The notes under the pieces were generated by a model. That model saw nothing but the letters and a program-made list of their open reading frames with translations, was not told the origin of the DNA and ran no database searches. This document shows, one piece after another, positions 49,243-58,203 of a stretch of DNA of 64,000 bases. This DNA is from Aeromicrobium piscarium (GTDB lineage: Bacteria > Actinomycetota > Actinomycetes > Propionibacteriales > Nocardioidaceae), in contig NZ_VLNT01000003.1 in assembly GCF_007421815.1 (NCBI RefSeq), forward strand, positions 186,001 through 250,000, given 5' to 3'. Made by a program: the position numbers and the translations under genes. How positions within the stretch are numbered: position 1 is the first letter of the stretch; every line of letters begins with the position of its first letter.

Positions 49243-50523
49243 CTACCAGGTGACGGGGAGCTCGTCGATGCCGAAGACGAAGCTGAGCTGACGGAACTCC
49301 AGATCGCTCTCGGGGACCGCCAGCCCGAGCGCCGGGAACCGTTGCAGCAGCTTGGGCAGCACGATCCGCAGCTCCATCCGCGCCAGCTCGGCACCGATAC
49401 AGCGATGGATGCCGTGCCCGAAGGCCAAGTGTCCGCTGGTCGGCACCCGATAGGGATCGAACTCGTCAGGGCGCTCTCCCGCGCTCTTCGGGTCGCGATT
49501 GGCGGCGCTCAACGAGGCCAGGACGACATCGCCCTTCTTCAATGACGTGCCGAACAGCTCCATGTCCTGTTTCGCGAACCGCGGGAACGCCACCTGCACC
49601 ACCGCCAGGTAGCGCAGCAGCTCCTCGATCACCCGGTCCACGGTCTCGCGATTACCGGACCGCACCAGGTCGGCATAGGTCGGGTCGCGGTGCAGGACGA
49701 TCGTGCTCAGCGCGATCATCCCCGCCGTGGTCTCGAAGCCCCCGGTGAAGACACCGTCGGCGAGCCCGGCGAGATCGACATCGGAGATCTGCTCGCCCTC
49801 GGCCTGGATGATCTGCCCGATGAGGCCCGGCCCCGGCTCGACCCGCTGACGCGCCACGGCATCGAAGAGGAACTCGCGCTGGGCGGAGACCGCGCCGAAG
49901 GCAGCAGCCGCGCCGTTCGTGGCATCGAAGCGCTGGCTGCCCAGCTTCGCGAACTCCTCGCGATCGTCGTAGTCCAGGCCCAGCAGCGCGCAGATCGTGT
50001 TGAACGGCACCGGGAAGGCGACGTGTTTGGCCAGATCGGCCCCGGGACCGGCCTGTTCGAGCGCATCGAGGGCCTCATCGGCGATCCGGTCGATCATCGG
50101 CTCCAGGCGAGCAAGCCGGCGCATGGTGAACTCCGGCGTCACGATCTTGCGTAGCCGCGTGTGCAACGGCGGATCGGTGAAGCCGAGGCCGCCGATATCG
50201 TCGGAGGTCGCCGGTCCCGATCCGCTGAACAGGTGCCGGATGTCGTTCGAGTAGGCGTCTCGGGAGGTCAGCACCTCACGGGCCTCGGCGTGCCCCGTGA
50301 TCAGATAGGCGTCGAAGGCGAACGGGAGATCGAGTTTGCGCAACGGAGACCCGGCCCGGTACTCGGCCATCTCGGCCACCGGATCGGTGCCCTCACGCTG
50401 CAATGGCCGCTTGGTCTCCTCGGGGATGAAGGAGATCCGGGAGAGATCGATTCCGCGCTTGCGCACGTGCCGACGCGCCAGGGCACCGCCCAGGCGCGCG
50501 CCATAGGTCCTCAACAACGACAC
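49243..50523 (-). CDS. Cytochrome P450
   Basis: Heme-thiolate monooxygenase of 426 residues. The heme-binding motif FGHGIHRCIGAELARMEL has the axial Cys near residue 372. The I-helix oxygen-binding motif is GGFETTAG, and the ExxR is EELLR. No redox partner is adjacent; electron donors would come from elsewhere. GTG 50523 is chosen because TACGGT (50535-50530, minus) ends 6 nt upstream; the frame is open further upstream, overlapping the permease gene. The substrate cannot be inferred. Confidence 0.92.
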   Translation of the reverse strand: MSLLRTYGARLGGALARRHVRKRGIDLSRISFIPEETKRPLQREGTDPVAEMAEYRAGSPLRKLDLPFAFDAYLITGHAEAREVLTSRDAYSNDIRHLFSGSGPATSDDIGGLGFTDPPLHTRLRKIVTPEFTMRRLARLEPMIDRIADEALDALEQAGPGADLAKHVAFPVPFNTICALLGLDYDDREEFAKLGSQRFDATNGAAAAFGAVSAQREFLFDAVARQRVEPGPGLIGQIIQAEGEQISDVDLAGLADGVFTGGFETTAGMIALSTIVLHRDPTYADLVRSGNRETVDRVIEELLRYLAVVQVAFPRFAKQDMELFGTSLKKGDVVLASLSAANRDPKSAGERPDEFDPYRVPTSGHLAFGHGIHRCIGAELARMELRIVLPKLLQRFPALGLAVPESDLEFRQLSFVFGIDELPVTW

Positions 50524-50535
50524 CGCAACACCGTA
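50524..50535 (-). promoter_or_regulatory. -10 element for the leaderless P450 gene
   Basis: TACGGT on the minus strand ends 6 nt before GTG 50523. Confidence 0.45.
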
Positions 50536-50613
50536 CACGTACCGGTTGCCGCGAGGATCGAGGCGGAGCAGTGTTGGACCACACACCAGCTCGGCAGAGA
50601 CAAGGCGACGACG

Positions 50614-52023
50614 ATGACCACCCAGACCTCCCAGCAGCCGGAACTCCGCCGGGTGATGGGGCCGAAGCTGCTCCTGTTGTTCATCGTCGGCGACATCCTC
50701 GGCACCGGTGTCTACGCTCTCACCGGTCAGGTGGCCGCCGAGGTCGGGGGCGCGGCGTGGCTGCCCTTCCTCATCGCCTTCGCGGTGGCCCTCTTGACGG
50801 CCTTCTCCTATCTGGAGCTCGTGACCAAGTACCCGCAAGCCGCCGGCGCCGCCCTGTACGTGCACAAGGCCTTCGGGATCCACCTGCTGACCTTCATGAT
50901 CGCCTTCACGGTCATGTGCTCGGGTATCACCTCGGCATCGACGGCCGCGCGAGCCTTCGCCTCCAATCTGGCCGTCGGGGTCGGCTGGGAGGCCGGCAAC
51001 ACCTCGATCATGGCCATGGCTCTCGGCTTCATGCTCGTCGTCGCGGCGATCAACCTGCGCGGCGTCAGCGAGGGCGTCAAGACCAATGCCGTGCTGACGA
51101 TGATCGAGTTGTCGGGCCTGCTGCTGGTGATCCTCGTCGGCTTCTACGCGATCGCCGGGGGCGACGCGGACTGGGGCCGTGTGATCGCCTTCGAGACGCC
51201 GGACGACAAGAACGTCTTCCTGGCCGTCACGACCGCCACCTCGCTGGCCTTCTTCGCGATGGTCGGCTTCGAGGACTCGGTGAACATGGCCGAGGAATGC
51301 CACGAGCCCAATCGTATCTTCCCGCGGATCATGCTCACCGGTCTCGGCATCGCCGGCGGCACCTACGTGCTGGTCTCCATCTGCGCCGTGGCGCTCGTGC
51401 CGGTCGGCGACCTCGCCAGCAACGACACGCCCTTGGTGACCGTCGTCGAACGGGGCGCACCGAACCTGCCGATCGCCGACATCCTGCCCTTCATCTCCAT
51501 GTTCGCCGTCGCGAACTCTGCCCTCATCAACATGCTGATGGCCAGCCGTCTGCTCTACGGCATGGCCCGGCAGGGCGTCATCCCGGGTGTGCTGTCCCGC
51601 GTGGGACAGCGACGTCGAACTCCCTACGTGTCGATCATCTTCACGACGCTGATCGCCCTGGCCCTCATCGCCTATGTCTCCTATGCCAGTGAGAATGCCG
51701 TCTCGGTACTAGGCGGAACGACCTCGCTCCTACTCCTCGCGGTCTTCGGCGTCGTCAACGCCGCCGTGCTGGTGCTGCGGCGCGACCGCGTGGACCACGG
51801 TCACTTCCGCACGTGGACGCCGGTGGCGCTCCTGGGAGTGCTGTCGTGCCTGTACCTGGTGACCCCGCTGTCGGGACGCCCCGCGGCCGAGTACGAGGTC
51901 GCCGCGATCCTGTTGTCCCTCGGACTGGTGCTCAGCATCCCGATGTACATCGCCAGCCGCCGCCGGGGACAACGATTGAAGGCCGTGGAAGAGTCCGACG
52001 AGCCTCGATCCCACCGCAGCTGA
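50614..52023 (+). CDS. APC-superfamily amino acid permease
   Basis: Inner-membrane transporter of 469 residues with about 12 hydrophobic segments. The first membrane segment contains IVGDILGTGVYALTG, the substrate-binding loop of APC carriers. A conserved AMVGFEDSVNMAEECHEPNR stretch follows the sixth or seventh segment. The substrate is probably an amino acid or amine. The ATG at 50614 has only a weak AAGG upstream; a far longer open frame runs through the P450 gene and is rejected. It is divergent from P450 and convergent with TerC. Confidence 0.9.
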   Translation: MTTQTSQQPELRRVMGPKLLLLFIVGDILGTGVYALTGQVAAEVGGAAWLPFLIAFAVALLTAFSYLELVTKYPQAAGAALYVHKAFGIHLLTFMIAFTVMCSGITSASTAARAFASNLAVGVGWEAGNTSIMAMALGFMLVVAAINLRGVSEGVKTNAVLTMIELSGLLLVILVGFYAIAGGDADWGRVIAFETPDDKNVFLAVTTATSLAFFAMVGFEDSVNMAEECHEPNRIFPRIMLTGLGIAGGTYVLVSICAVALVPVGDLASNDTPLVTVVERGAPNLPIADILPFISMFAVANSALINMLMASRLLYGMARQGVIPGVLSRVGQRRRTPYVSIIFTTLIALALIAYVSYASENAVSVLGGTTSLLLLAVFGVVNAAVLVLRRDRVDHGHFRTWTPVALLGVLSCLYLVTPLSGRPAAEYEVAAILLSLGLVLSIPMYIASRRRGQRLKAVEESDEPRSHRS

Positions 52024-52027
52024 GGTC

Positions 52028-53017
52028 CTACCCGTCGGTCCGAGACGCGTCACTCGTCGCGTGGCGGGCCGAGTACCAGAGACTGACGACCGCCGTCACG
52101 GCGAGTATCGCGATGATGACTCCGAGGCTGACCAGCGTCGGAATCGATGGCACCGGGACGGGCTCGCCGCCGTTGATGAAGGGGAGCTCGTTCTCGTGCA
52201 GAGCCTCCAGAACCAACTTGACGCCGATGAAGAACAGCAGCAGAGCCAGCCCGTACGACAAGAAGACCAGCCGCTGCAGCAGGCCGCCGATGAGGAAGTA
52301 CAGCTGACGCAGTCCCATGAGAGCGAACACGTTCGCGGTGAAGACGAGATAGGGCTCGCGGGTCAGTCCGAAGATCGCAGGGATCGAATCGAGTGCGAAC
52401 ATGACATCGGTGGTGCCCAGCGCCACGATGACCAGCGCCATCGGCGTGACGGCGCGTTTGCCTCCTTCTCGCACGACCAGAGTCAGACCGTGCCATTCGT
52501 CGCTCATCCGGAAGCGGCGTCGTGCGAACCGAACCACGGCGTTCTCGGCGTCGTCCTCGTCATCGCCGCCGAAGGCGAGCTTGGCGGCCGTGTAGACGAG
52601 GAAGGCGCCGAAGACGTAGAACACCCAGGACAGGTTCTCGATGGCGGCAGCGCCCATGGCGATGAAGATCCCGCGGAAGACCAGTGCCAGGATGATGCCG
52701 ACCAGCAGGGCCTCCTGTTGGTACTTCCGCGGCACCCCGAAGCTCGCCATGATGATGATGAAGATGAACAGGTTGTCGATCGACAGGCTGTACTCGGTGA
52801 GCCAGCCGGCGAAGAACTCGATGCCCCGGTCCTGGCCGTGACGCCACCAGACGAAGAATCCGAAGAGGATCGCGAGGCCGATATAGAAGGACAACGCCAG
52901 GGACGTCTCACGGGTGGACGGTTCATGGGGCCGCCGCGCGATGACGAGGATGTCGACGAGCAGGATGGCGATGGTGACGCCGAGGGTGATACCCCATTCG
53001 AGCGCAGAGACGTTCAC
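52028..53017 (-). CDS. TerC-family membrane protein
   Basis: Integral membrane protein of the TerC/Alx family, implicated in manganese export during protein secretion (and tellurite resistance by name). 329 residues with about nine hydrophobic segments. Conserved acidic residues lie in YSLSIDNLFIFI and TTDVMFALDSIPAIFG, which form the metal site. GTG 53017 is chosen, with GGAGG about 9 nt upstream. The 5' region resembles a yybP-ykoY manganese riboswitch, which supports a metal role. Confidence 0.9.
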   Translation of the reverse strand: MNVSALEWGITLGVTIAILLVDILVIARRPHEPSTRETSLALSFYIGLAILFGFFVWWRHGQDRGIEFFAGWLTEYSLSIDNLFIFIIIMASFGVPRKYQQEALLVGIILALVFRGIFIAMGAAAIENLSWVFYVFGAFLVYTAAKLAFGGDDEDDAENAVVRFARRRFRMSDEWHGLTLVVREGGKRAVTPMALVIVALGTTDVMFALDSIPAIFGLTREPYLVFTANVFALMGLRQLYFLIGGLLQRLVFLSYGLALLLFFIGVKLVLEALHENELPFINGGEPVPVPSIPTLVSLGVIIAILAVTAVVSLWYSARHATSDASRTDG

Positions 53018-53036
53018 GCGTGATGTCCTCCGAGTG

Positions 53037-53110
53037 TGGGTGGGCCGCCGGAGGTCTCGCCCGTCGCGACCCGTCCCGTCGCTGAGGAGTCCCCCTGGGC
53101 GGTGGCGCTG
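53037..53110 (-). promoter_or_regulatory. Possible yybP-ykoY (Mn2+) riboswitch before terC
   Basis: On the minus strand the terC leader contains CAGGGGGACTCC, then GGCGAGACCTCCGGCGGCC about 35 nt later. These resemble the two conserved loops of the yybP-ykoY aptamer. CCGCC and GGCGG can close the outer stem, and GCGAC/GTCGC an inner one. TerC genes are classic targets. A covariance-model search was not possible here. Confidence 0.45.
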
Positions 53111-53198
53111 CGGCGAAGGAACGGTGTCCTCCGCCGACCATTGTGGCACCGCGGCGGCTCGAACTCGCGGCGAGGAGCGGGACGGACGAGCGAAGGGG

Positions 53199-53939
53199 TC
53201 AACCCACCGCAGACGTCTCCCCGGCGTGCAGGCTGAGCCGGATCGATCGTCGATGCAGGTCGACATCGGCGTCCGCCCGGTCGAGGGCGTCGGGTGGAGC
53301 GGTCTGCGGCTCGAGACAGATCGCGGACTCGCGTTCGGTGTAGACGACCCACCACGGAGTGTCGGCTTCGAGCTGCAGCGCCAGCACGCCGGGCCATCGC
53401 ACCACCGGAGCGGACCGCAGGCGGAAACAGTCATCCCACGGGCCCGGCGGCACGGGGACGCGTCTGCCCGTGGGGAGATGGTCGTCACCGCGCTCGAGCA
53501 TGAACTCCGCCGGCAGTTCGACCACTGCGGCGCTCCCGCTCACCTCCCGCCGCAGCCAAGGATGGAGACCCAGCACCGCCGGGGCGCCGGTGGCGGCCGG
53601 CTGCCACTCGAGGCCGATGTGCAGAGCTCGCGGACCGACCCGATAGCGCAGGCGCGCCGATCCCGGCAGCGGGCCGTCGACGATGTCCAGCACGAGGTCC
53701 GAACCGTCGACGCGCCAGACCCGGTCTCGCCCGAGACCATGTGCCCGGTGACCGCGCCAGCGGCCGGCCCACGGCACCATCGCGAAGATGCCGCCGGCCG
53801 TCGAGGGATCCTCGTCCGGATCGCCGCTGCCGCCGACGACCTCATGATCGCCGAACCGCAACGAGGTGATCCGTCCTCCCGCGGACGGATCGATGGTGGC
53901 CTCGACGCCGTCGTCGACGAGTCGCAGCAGCTCAGGCAC
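53199..53939 (-). CDS. Aldose 1-epimerase family protein
   Basis: Galactose-mutarotase-like enzyme of 246 residues that would interconvert sugar anomers. Family marks are [16 protein letters not shown], the His in LGLHPWLRR and the acidic residue in [11 protein letters not shown]. It is shorter than GalM (about 340), but similar in length to actinobacterial members. It overlaps the uvrB stop by 8 nt on the same strand, so it is co-transcribed with uvrB, an odd partner. Confidence 0.85.
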   Translation of the reverse strand: MPELLRLVDDGVEATIDPSAGGRITSLRFGDHEVVGGSGDPDEDPSTAGGIFAMVPWAGRWRGHRAHGLGRDRVWRVDGSDLVLDIVDGPLPGSARLRYRVGPRALHIGLEWQPAATGAPAVLGLHPWLRREVSGSAAVVELPAEFMLERGDDHLPTGRRVPVPPGPWDDCFRLRSAPVVRWPGVLALQLEADTPWWVVYTERESAICLEPQTAPPDALDRADADVDLHRRSIRLSLHAGETSAVG

Positions 53940-56010
53940 CGGCCTCGATCATGCCGCGAAGCTCCTTCTTGAGATCGCCGATCTCGTCGCGGAGACGGGC
54001 CGCCACCTCGAACTGCAGCTCCTCGGCAGCCTGATGCATCTGCTGGTTCAGCTGATCGATGAGTGAGGCCAGTTCGCCGGAGGGCATGTCTCCTGCGGCC
54101 TTCTCCCCCAGCGGCACGGCCACCCCCTTGCGGCGGTGGTCGCCGGTGGCGGCGAGCAGGTTCTTGGTGTCGGCATCCTCACGCGCGAGCAGGTCGGTGA
54201 TGTCGCCGATCTTCTTGCGCAGCGGCTGCGGGTCGATGCCGCGCTCCCGGTTGTAGGCGACCTGCTTCTCGCGGCGGCGGTTGGTCTCCTCGATCGCGAA
54301 CTCCATCGAGTCCGTGATGGTGTCGGCGTACATGATGACCTGACCGGAGACATTGCGAGCCGCACGGCCGATGGTCTGGATGAGGGAACGCTCTGAGCGA
54401 AGGAAGCCCTCCTTGTCGGCATCGAGGATCGCCACCAGGCTCACCTCAGGCAGGTCGAGGCCCTCGCGGAGCAGGTTGATGCCGACGAGGACGTCATACT
54501 CGCCCATCCGCAGCTCGCGGAGCAGCTCGACGCGACGCAGGGTGTCGACCTCACTGTGGAGATAGCGCGTGCGGATGCCGGCTTCGAGGAGGTAGTCGGT
54601 GAGGTCCTCGGACATCTTCTTGGTGAGGGTGGTGACGAGCACGCGCTCGCCCTTCTCGACCCGTCCGTTGATCTCATCGACCAGATCGTCGATCTGCCCC
54701 TTGGTGGGCTTGACGATGACCTCGGGATCGACCAGCCCTGTGGGCCGGATGATCTGCTCGACCACGTCGCCACCGACCTTGTCGAGCTCGTACGAGCCCG
54801 GGGTGGCCGACAGGTAGATGGTCTGGCCGATGCGCTCGAGGAACTCCGGCCACTTCAGCGGACGATTGTCCATCGCGCTCGGCAGCCGGAAGCCGTGCTC
54901 GACCAGCGAGCGCTTGCGGCTCATGTCGCCCTCGTACATCGCCCCGATCTGCGGGATCGTGACATGCGACTCGTCGACGACCAGCATGAAATCGTCCGGG
55001 AAGTAGTCCAAGAGGCAGTTGGGGGCGGTGCCCGGGGCGCGGCCGTCCATGTGCAGGGAGTAGTTCTCGATGCCCGAGCAGGTCCCGACCTGCTCCATCA
55101 TCTCCAGGTCGTAGGTGGTGCGCATACGCAGCCGCTGGGCCTCGAGCAGCTTGCCCTCGCGCTCGAGCACCTGAAGCCGTTCCTCCAGCTCGCGCTGGAT
55201 GCCCTCGATGGCCCGGGTCATGACATCCTGGCCGGCGGCATAGTGGGTGGCGGCACCGACGAAGAGCTCCTTGTCGTCGCTGAGCACCTCGCCGGTGAGC
55301 GGATGCAGGGTCATCAGCCGTTCGATCTCATCGCCGAAGAACTCGATGCGCACCGCCATCTCCTGGTAGACCGGGAAGATCTCGAGGGTGTCGCCCTTGA
55401 CCCGGAAGGTGCCGCGCGTCGCGGCGACGTCATTGCGGACGTACTGCGCCTGGACGAGGGTGCGGAGCAGCTCGTCGCGGTCGACCTCGTCGCCGACCTT
55501 GAAGCCGATCATGCGGTTGAGGTACTCCTGCGCCGAGCCCAGACCGTAGATACAGGACACCGTGGCCACCACGACCACGTCGCGACGGGTGAGCAGCGAC
55601 CAGGTGGCCGAGTGCCGCAGCCGCTCGACCTCCTCGTTGATCGAGGAGTCCTTCTCGATGTAGGTATCGGACTGCGCGATGTACGCCTCAGGCTGGTAGT
55701 AGTCGTAGTACGAGACGAAGTACTCGACCGCGTTGTTCGGCAGCAACTCGCGCAACTCATTGGCGAACTGGGCGGCGAGGGTCTTGTTGGGCAGGAGGAC
55801 GAGCATCGGGCGCTGGAGCTGCTCGGCGATCCAGGCCGTCGTGGCCGTCTTGCCCGTGCCCGTCGCGCCCATCAGCACGACATCGGGCGTACCCCCCGTG
55901 ATGCGCTTACTGATCTCGGCGATCGCGGCGGGTTGGTCCCCGGCCGGCGCGTAGTCCGAGACGACCTCGAACGGCGCCACTTGACGGGTCAACTCGGTCG
56001 CTGATCTCAT
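53932..56010 (-). CDS. uvrB: Excinuclease ABC subunit B
   Basis: Helicase-like damage-verification subunit. Walker A is GATGTGKT (about 46-53), the beta-hairpin region [10 protein letters not shown], the DESH box [10 protein letters not shown], the C-terminal helicase motif QTIGRAARN, and the UVR motif (about 645-680) that contacts UvrC. 692 residues. ATG 56010 is chosen because TACGCT (56023-56018, minus) ends 7 nt upstream. It is divergent from a TetR gene. Confidence 0.97.
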   Translation of the reverse strand: MRSATELTRQVAPFEVVSDYAPAGDQPAAIAEISKRITGGTPDVVLMGATGTGKTATTAWIAEQLQRPMLVLLPNKTLAAQFANELRELLPNNAVEYFVSYYDYYQPEAYIAQSDTYIEKDSSINEEVERLRHSATWSLLTRRDVVVVATVSCIYGLGSAQEYLNRMIGFKVGDEVDRDELLRTLVQAQYVRNDVAATRGTFRVKGDTLEIFPVYQEMAVRIEFFGDEIERLMTLHPLTGEVLSDDKELFVGAATHYAAGQDVMTRAIEGIQRELEERLQVLEREGKLLEAQRLRMRTTYDLEMMEQVGTCSGIENYSLHMDGRAPGTAPNCLLDYFPDDFMLVVDESHVTIPQIGAMYEGDMSRKRSLVEHGFRLPSAMDNRPLKWPEFLERIGQTIYLSATPGSYELDKVGGDVVEQIIRPTGLVDPEVIVKPTKGQIDDLVDEINGRVEKGERVLVTTLTKKMSEDLTDYLLEAGIRTRYLHSEVDTLRRVELLRELRMGEYDVLVGINLLREGLDLPEVSLVAILDADKEGFLRSERSLIQTIGRAARNVSGQVIMYADTITDSMEFAIEETNRRREKQVAYNRERGIDPQPLRKKIGDITDLLAREDADTKNLLAATGDHRRKGVAVPLGEKAAGDMPSGELASLIDQLNQQMHQAAEELQFEVAARLRDEIGDLKKELRGMIEAGA

Positions 56011-56063
56011 ATCGACCAGCGTACGCCGGGCCACTGACAAGAACCGATCGATACAGTGAGCCC
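56011..56063. promoter_or_regulatory. Divergent leaderless promoters for uvrB and the TetR gene
   Basis: TACGCT (56023-56018, minus) ends 7 nt before the uvrB ATG. TACAGT (56052-56057, plus) ends 6 nt before the TetR ATG at 56064. The 53-bp gap holds both promoters, so their upstream parts overlap. Confidence 0.5.
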
Positions 56064-56738
56064 ATGTCACCAGACGAGCGGCGGGCCCGCCGCGCCCGGG
56101 AGATCGTCGACGCCACCCGCACCTTGTTCGACCAGCGAGGGATGCGCGAGGCGCAGATCGACGACATCGCCAAGAAGGTCGGCATCAACCGGGCCATCAT
56201 CTACCGGCACTTCACGACGAAGGAAGAACTCTTCGCGATGACGCTGGTGGACTACCTCGGCGAGCTCGGTGATCGGATGGCCGAGGCCGACGCGAACGCC
56301 GGCACACCCACGGAACGCCTGGACGCCCAGGCCGAGGCCTTCTTCGCCTACGGCACCGCGTTCCCGGCCTTCGTCGACTGCGCCCAGGCGCTGCTGCGCT
56401 TCCGCGGCACCGACCTCGTGGACGAGGTGAGCCAGAATCGTCTCGTCGAGTTGGGCCAGGCGATGTTCCAGTGCCTGGACCACGTGGTGCGGGCGCTCGA
56501 GGCCGGCAATGCCACCGGCGAGTTCGCCGTGAGCGATCCGCAGCTGCTCGCCAATGTGCTCTACGCGCAGGGCCTCGGCGTCCTCAATCTCGTCGGCTTC
56601 CAGAAATCGATCCGCGAGTTGAACTCCGGCATGCCGGTCATGGCGGATCTCCCTCTGGGAGAGGTCGTGTCGTGGGCGAAGAGGGCCATGGTCGCGATGG
56701 CGGTATCCCCGACCTCCGCCGCTGCCGGCGAGGGATGA
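56064..56738 (+). CDS. TetR-family regulator
   Basis: 224-residue repressor-like protein. The N-terminal helix-turn-helix (about residues 10-57) reads [15 protein letters not shown]...[17 protein letters not shown]. The C-terminal ligand domain is all-helical. It lies next to a thiolase gene and a FabG/MaoC pair; from memory the comparable mycobacterial region also has TetR regulators. A likely operator sits in the gap between thiolase and fabG4 (58166-58180). The last codons are within the downstream terminator stem. Confidence 0.85.
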   Translation: MSPDERRARRAREIVDATRTLFDQRGMREAQIDDIAKKVGINRAIIYRHFTTKEELFAMTLVDYLGELGDRMAEADANAGTPTERLDAQAEAFFAYGTAFPAFVDCAQALLRFRGTDLVDEVSQNRLVELGQAMFQCLDHVVRALEAGNATGEFAVSDPQLLANVLYAQGLGVLNLVGFQKSIRELNSGMPVMADLPLGEVVSWAKRAMVAMAVSPTSAAAGEG

Positions 56739-56756
56739 CCCACCATCCCTCGCCGG
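56725..56756. terminator. Hairpin at the convergent ends of TetR and thiolase genes
   Basis: Perfect 13-bp stem (56725-56737 with 56744-56756) and a 6-nt loop. The left arm overlaps the last TetR codons. Probably bidirectional. Confidence 0.65.
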
Positions 56757-56773
56757 TCGGTTAGCGGAACCTC

Positions 56774-58084
56774 TCAGGCCTCGAGGATCGCCACCACGCA
56801 CTGGCCGCCCGCAGCGCAGACCGAGATCAGACCACGACCCGAACCCTTCTCGTGGAGCAGCTTGGCGAGATTCGCCACGATGCGGCCGCCGGTCGCCGCG
56901 AACGGGTGCGCCGCCGCCAACGAAGAGCCCTTGACGTTCAGCTTGGCGCGATCGATCGATCCCAGTGGAGCGTCCAGCCCCAGCTTCTGCTTGCAGTAGT
57001 CCGCGTCCTCCCAGGCGGCCAGCGTGGTGAGGACCTGGGAGGCGAAGGCCTCGTGGATCTCGTAGAAGTCGAAGTCCTGCAGCGTCAGCCCGTTGCGCTC
57101 GAGCATGCGCGGCACGGCATAGACCGGGGCCATGAGCAGACCCTCGCCACCGTTGACGTAATCGACCGCGGCGGTCTCGTAGTCGGTCACATAGGCTAGC
57201 GGCTCCCAGCCGCGTGCGGCCGCCTCGTCCTCGGAGGCGAGCAGCACGACCGAGGCGCCGTCCGACAGGGGCGTCGAGTTGGCTGCCGTCATCGTGGCAC
57301 GCTCGCCGAGCTGCTTGCCGAAGACCGGCTTGAGCTTGGCGAGCTTCTCCAGGCTCGAGTCCGCGCGCAGGTTGTTGTCGCGCTCGACGCCCTTGAACGG
57401 TGTGACCAGATCGTCCTGCCAGCCGTCGTCATAGGACGCCGCGAGATGCTGGTGCGAGGCGACCGCGAGCTCGTCCTGGGCCTCGCGCGAGATCCCCCAC
57501 TCGTCGCCCGTCAAGGCCTGGGAGTCGCCCATCGAGAGCCCGGTACGCGGCTCCTCGTTGCGGGGCTGATCGGGGGCGAGGTGCTGCGGACGGATCTTGC
57601 TGAGCAGCTTCAACCGCGTCGGCGTGTCCTTGGCCGCGTTGACCTGGATGAGGATCTTGCGCAGCTTGTCGCCGACCGCGAGCGGCGCGTCACTGGTGGT
57701 GTCGGTGCCGCCCGCGATGCCGTAGTCGATCTTGCCCAGGGCGATCTTGTTCGCCACCTGGATGGTGGCCTGCAGACCGGTGTCGCACGCCTGCTGGATG
57801 TCGATGGCAGGGGTGGCCGGGGAGAGCTTCGAGCCGAGGACCGTCTCGCGGGTCAGGTTGAAGTCGCGACTGTGCTTGAGCACCGCACCGGCGACGACCT
57901 CCCCCGGACGATCGCCTTCCAGTCCGAAGCGGTCGACGAGGCCGTTCAACGCCGCCGTCAGCATCTCCTGATTGGAGACACCCGCGTAGACGGTGTTGGA
58001 GCGTGCGAACGGGATGCGGTTGCCGCCGATCACCGCGACGCGGCGGACGGTGGCGTCGTTGGCCGAAGCCGGCTTCTGGGCCAT
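56774..58084 (-). CDS. Acetyl-CoA C-acetyltransferase (FadA2/FadI-like thiolase)
   Basis: Thiolase cleaving or forming 3-ketoacyl-CoA. The acyl-accepting Cys100 is in DIQQACDTGLQA, the catalytic His in YEIHEAFAS, and the second Cys in CAAGGQCVV near the C-terminus. At 436 residues it belongs to the longer FadI-like group. It is divergent from fabG4 and the MaoC gene, an arrangement like mycobacterial fadA2 / fabG4-htdX. Direction (degradation or synthesis) is not decided by sequence. Confidence 0.93.
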   Translation of the reverse strand: MAQKPASANDATVRRVAVIGGNRIPFARSNTVYAGVSNQEMLTAALNGLVDRFGLEGDRPGEVVAGAVLKHSRDFNLTRETVLGSKLSPATPAIDIQQACDTGLQATIQVANKIALGKIDYGIAGGTDTTSDAPLAVGDKLRKILIQVNAAKDTPTRLKLLSKIRPQHLAPDQPRNEEPRTGLSMGDSQALTGDEWGISREAQDELAVASHQHLAASYDDGWQDDLVTPFKGVERDNNLRADSSLEKLAKLKPVFGKQLGERATMTAANSTPLSDGASVVLLASEDEAAARGWEPLAYVTDYETAAVDYVNGGEGLLMAPVYAVPRMLERNGLTLQDFDFYEIHEAFASQVLTTLAAWEDADYCKQKLGLDAPLGSIDRAKLNVKGSSLAAAHPFAATGGRIVANLAKLLHEKGSGRGLISVCAAGGQCVVAILEA

Positions 58085-58165
58085 GACGGACCTTTCTTCG
58101 CAGGAGCTGGGACGTCCGTGTGGACTCGCCTGTCACGGCAGGCTACAGTCACACTAACGCGTTCA

Positions 58166-58180
58166 GATACCGAGGGTATC
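58166..58180. promoter_or_regulatory. Candidate regulator operator between thiolase and fabG4
   Basis: GATACC-GAG-GGTATC is a perfect 6-bp inverted repeat with a 3-nt centre, 23 nt before ATG 58204. The palindrome AACGCGTT lies 8 nt further upstream (58157-58164). Position in the divergent gap suits control of both genes, perhaps by the nearby TetR protein. Confidence 0.5.
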
Positions 58181-58203
58181 CGAGAGATAGGACACATGTC
58201 GCG

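Noticed and set aside
50524-51303. Upstream extension of the P450 frame
   Set aside because: It runs antisense through the APC permease and shows no P450 sequence; GTG 50523 has a promoter signature.
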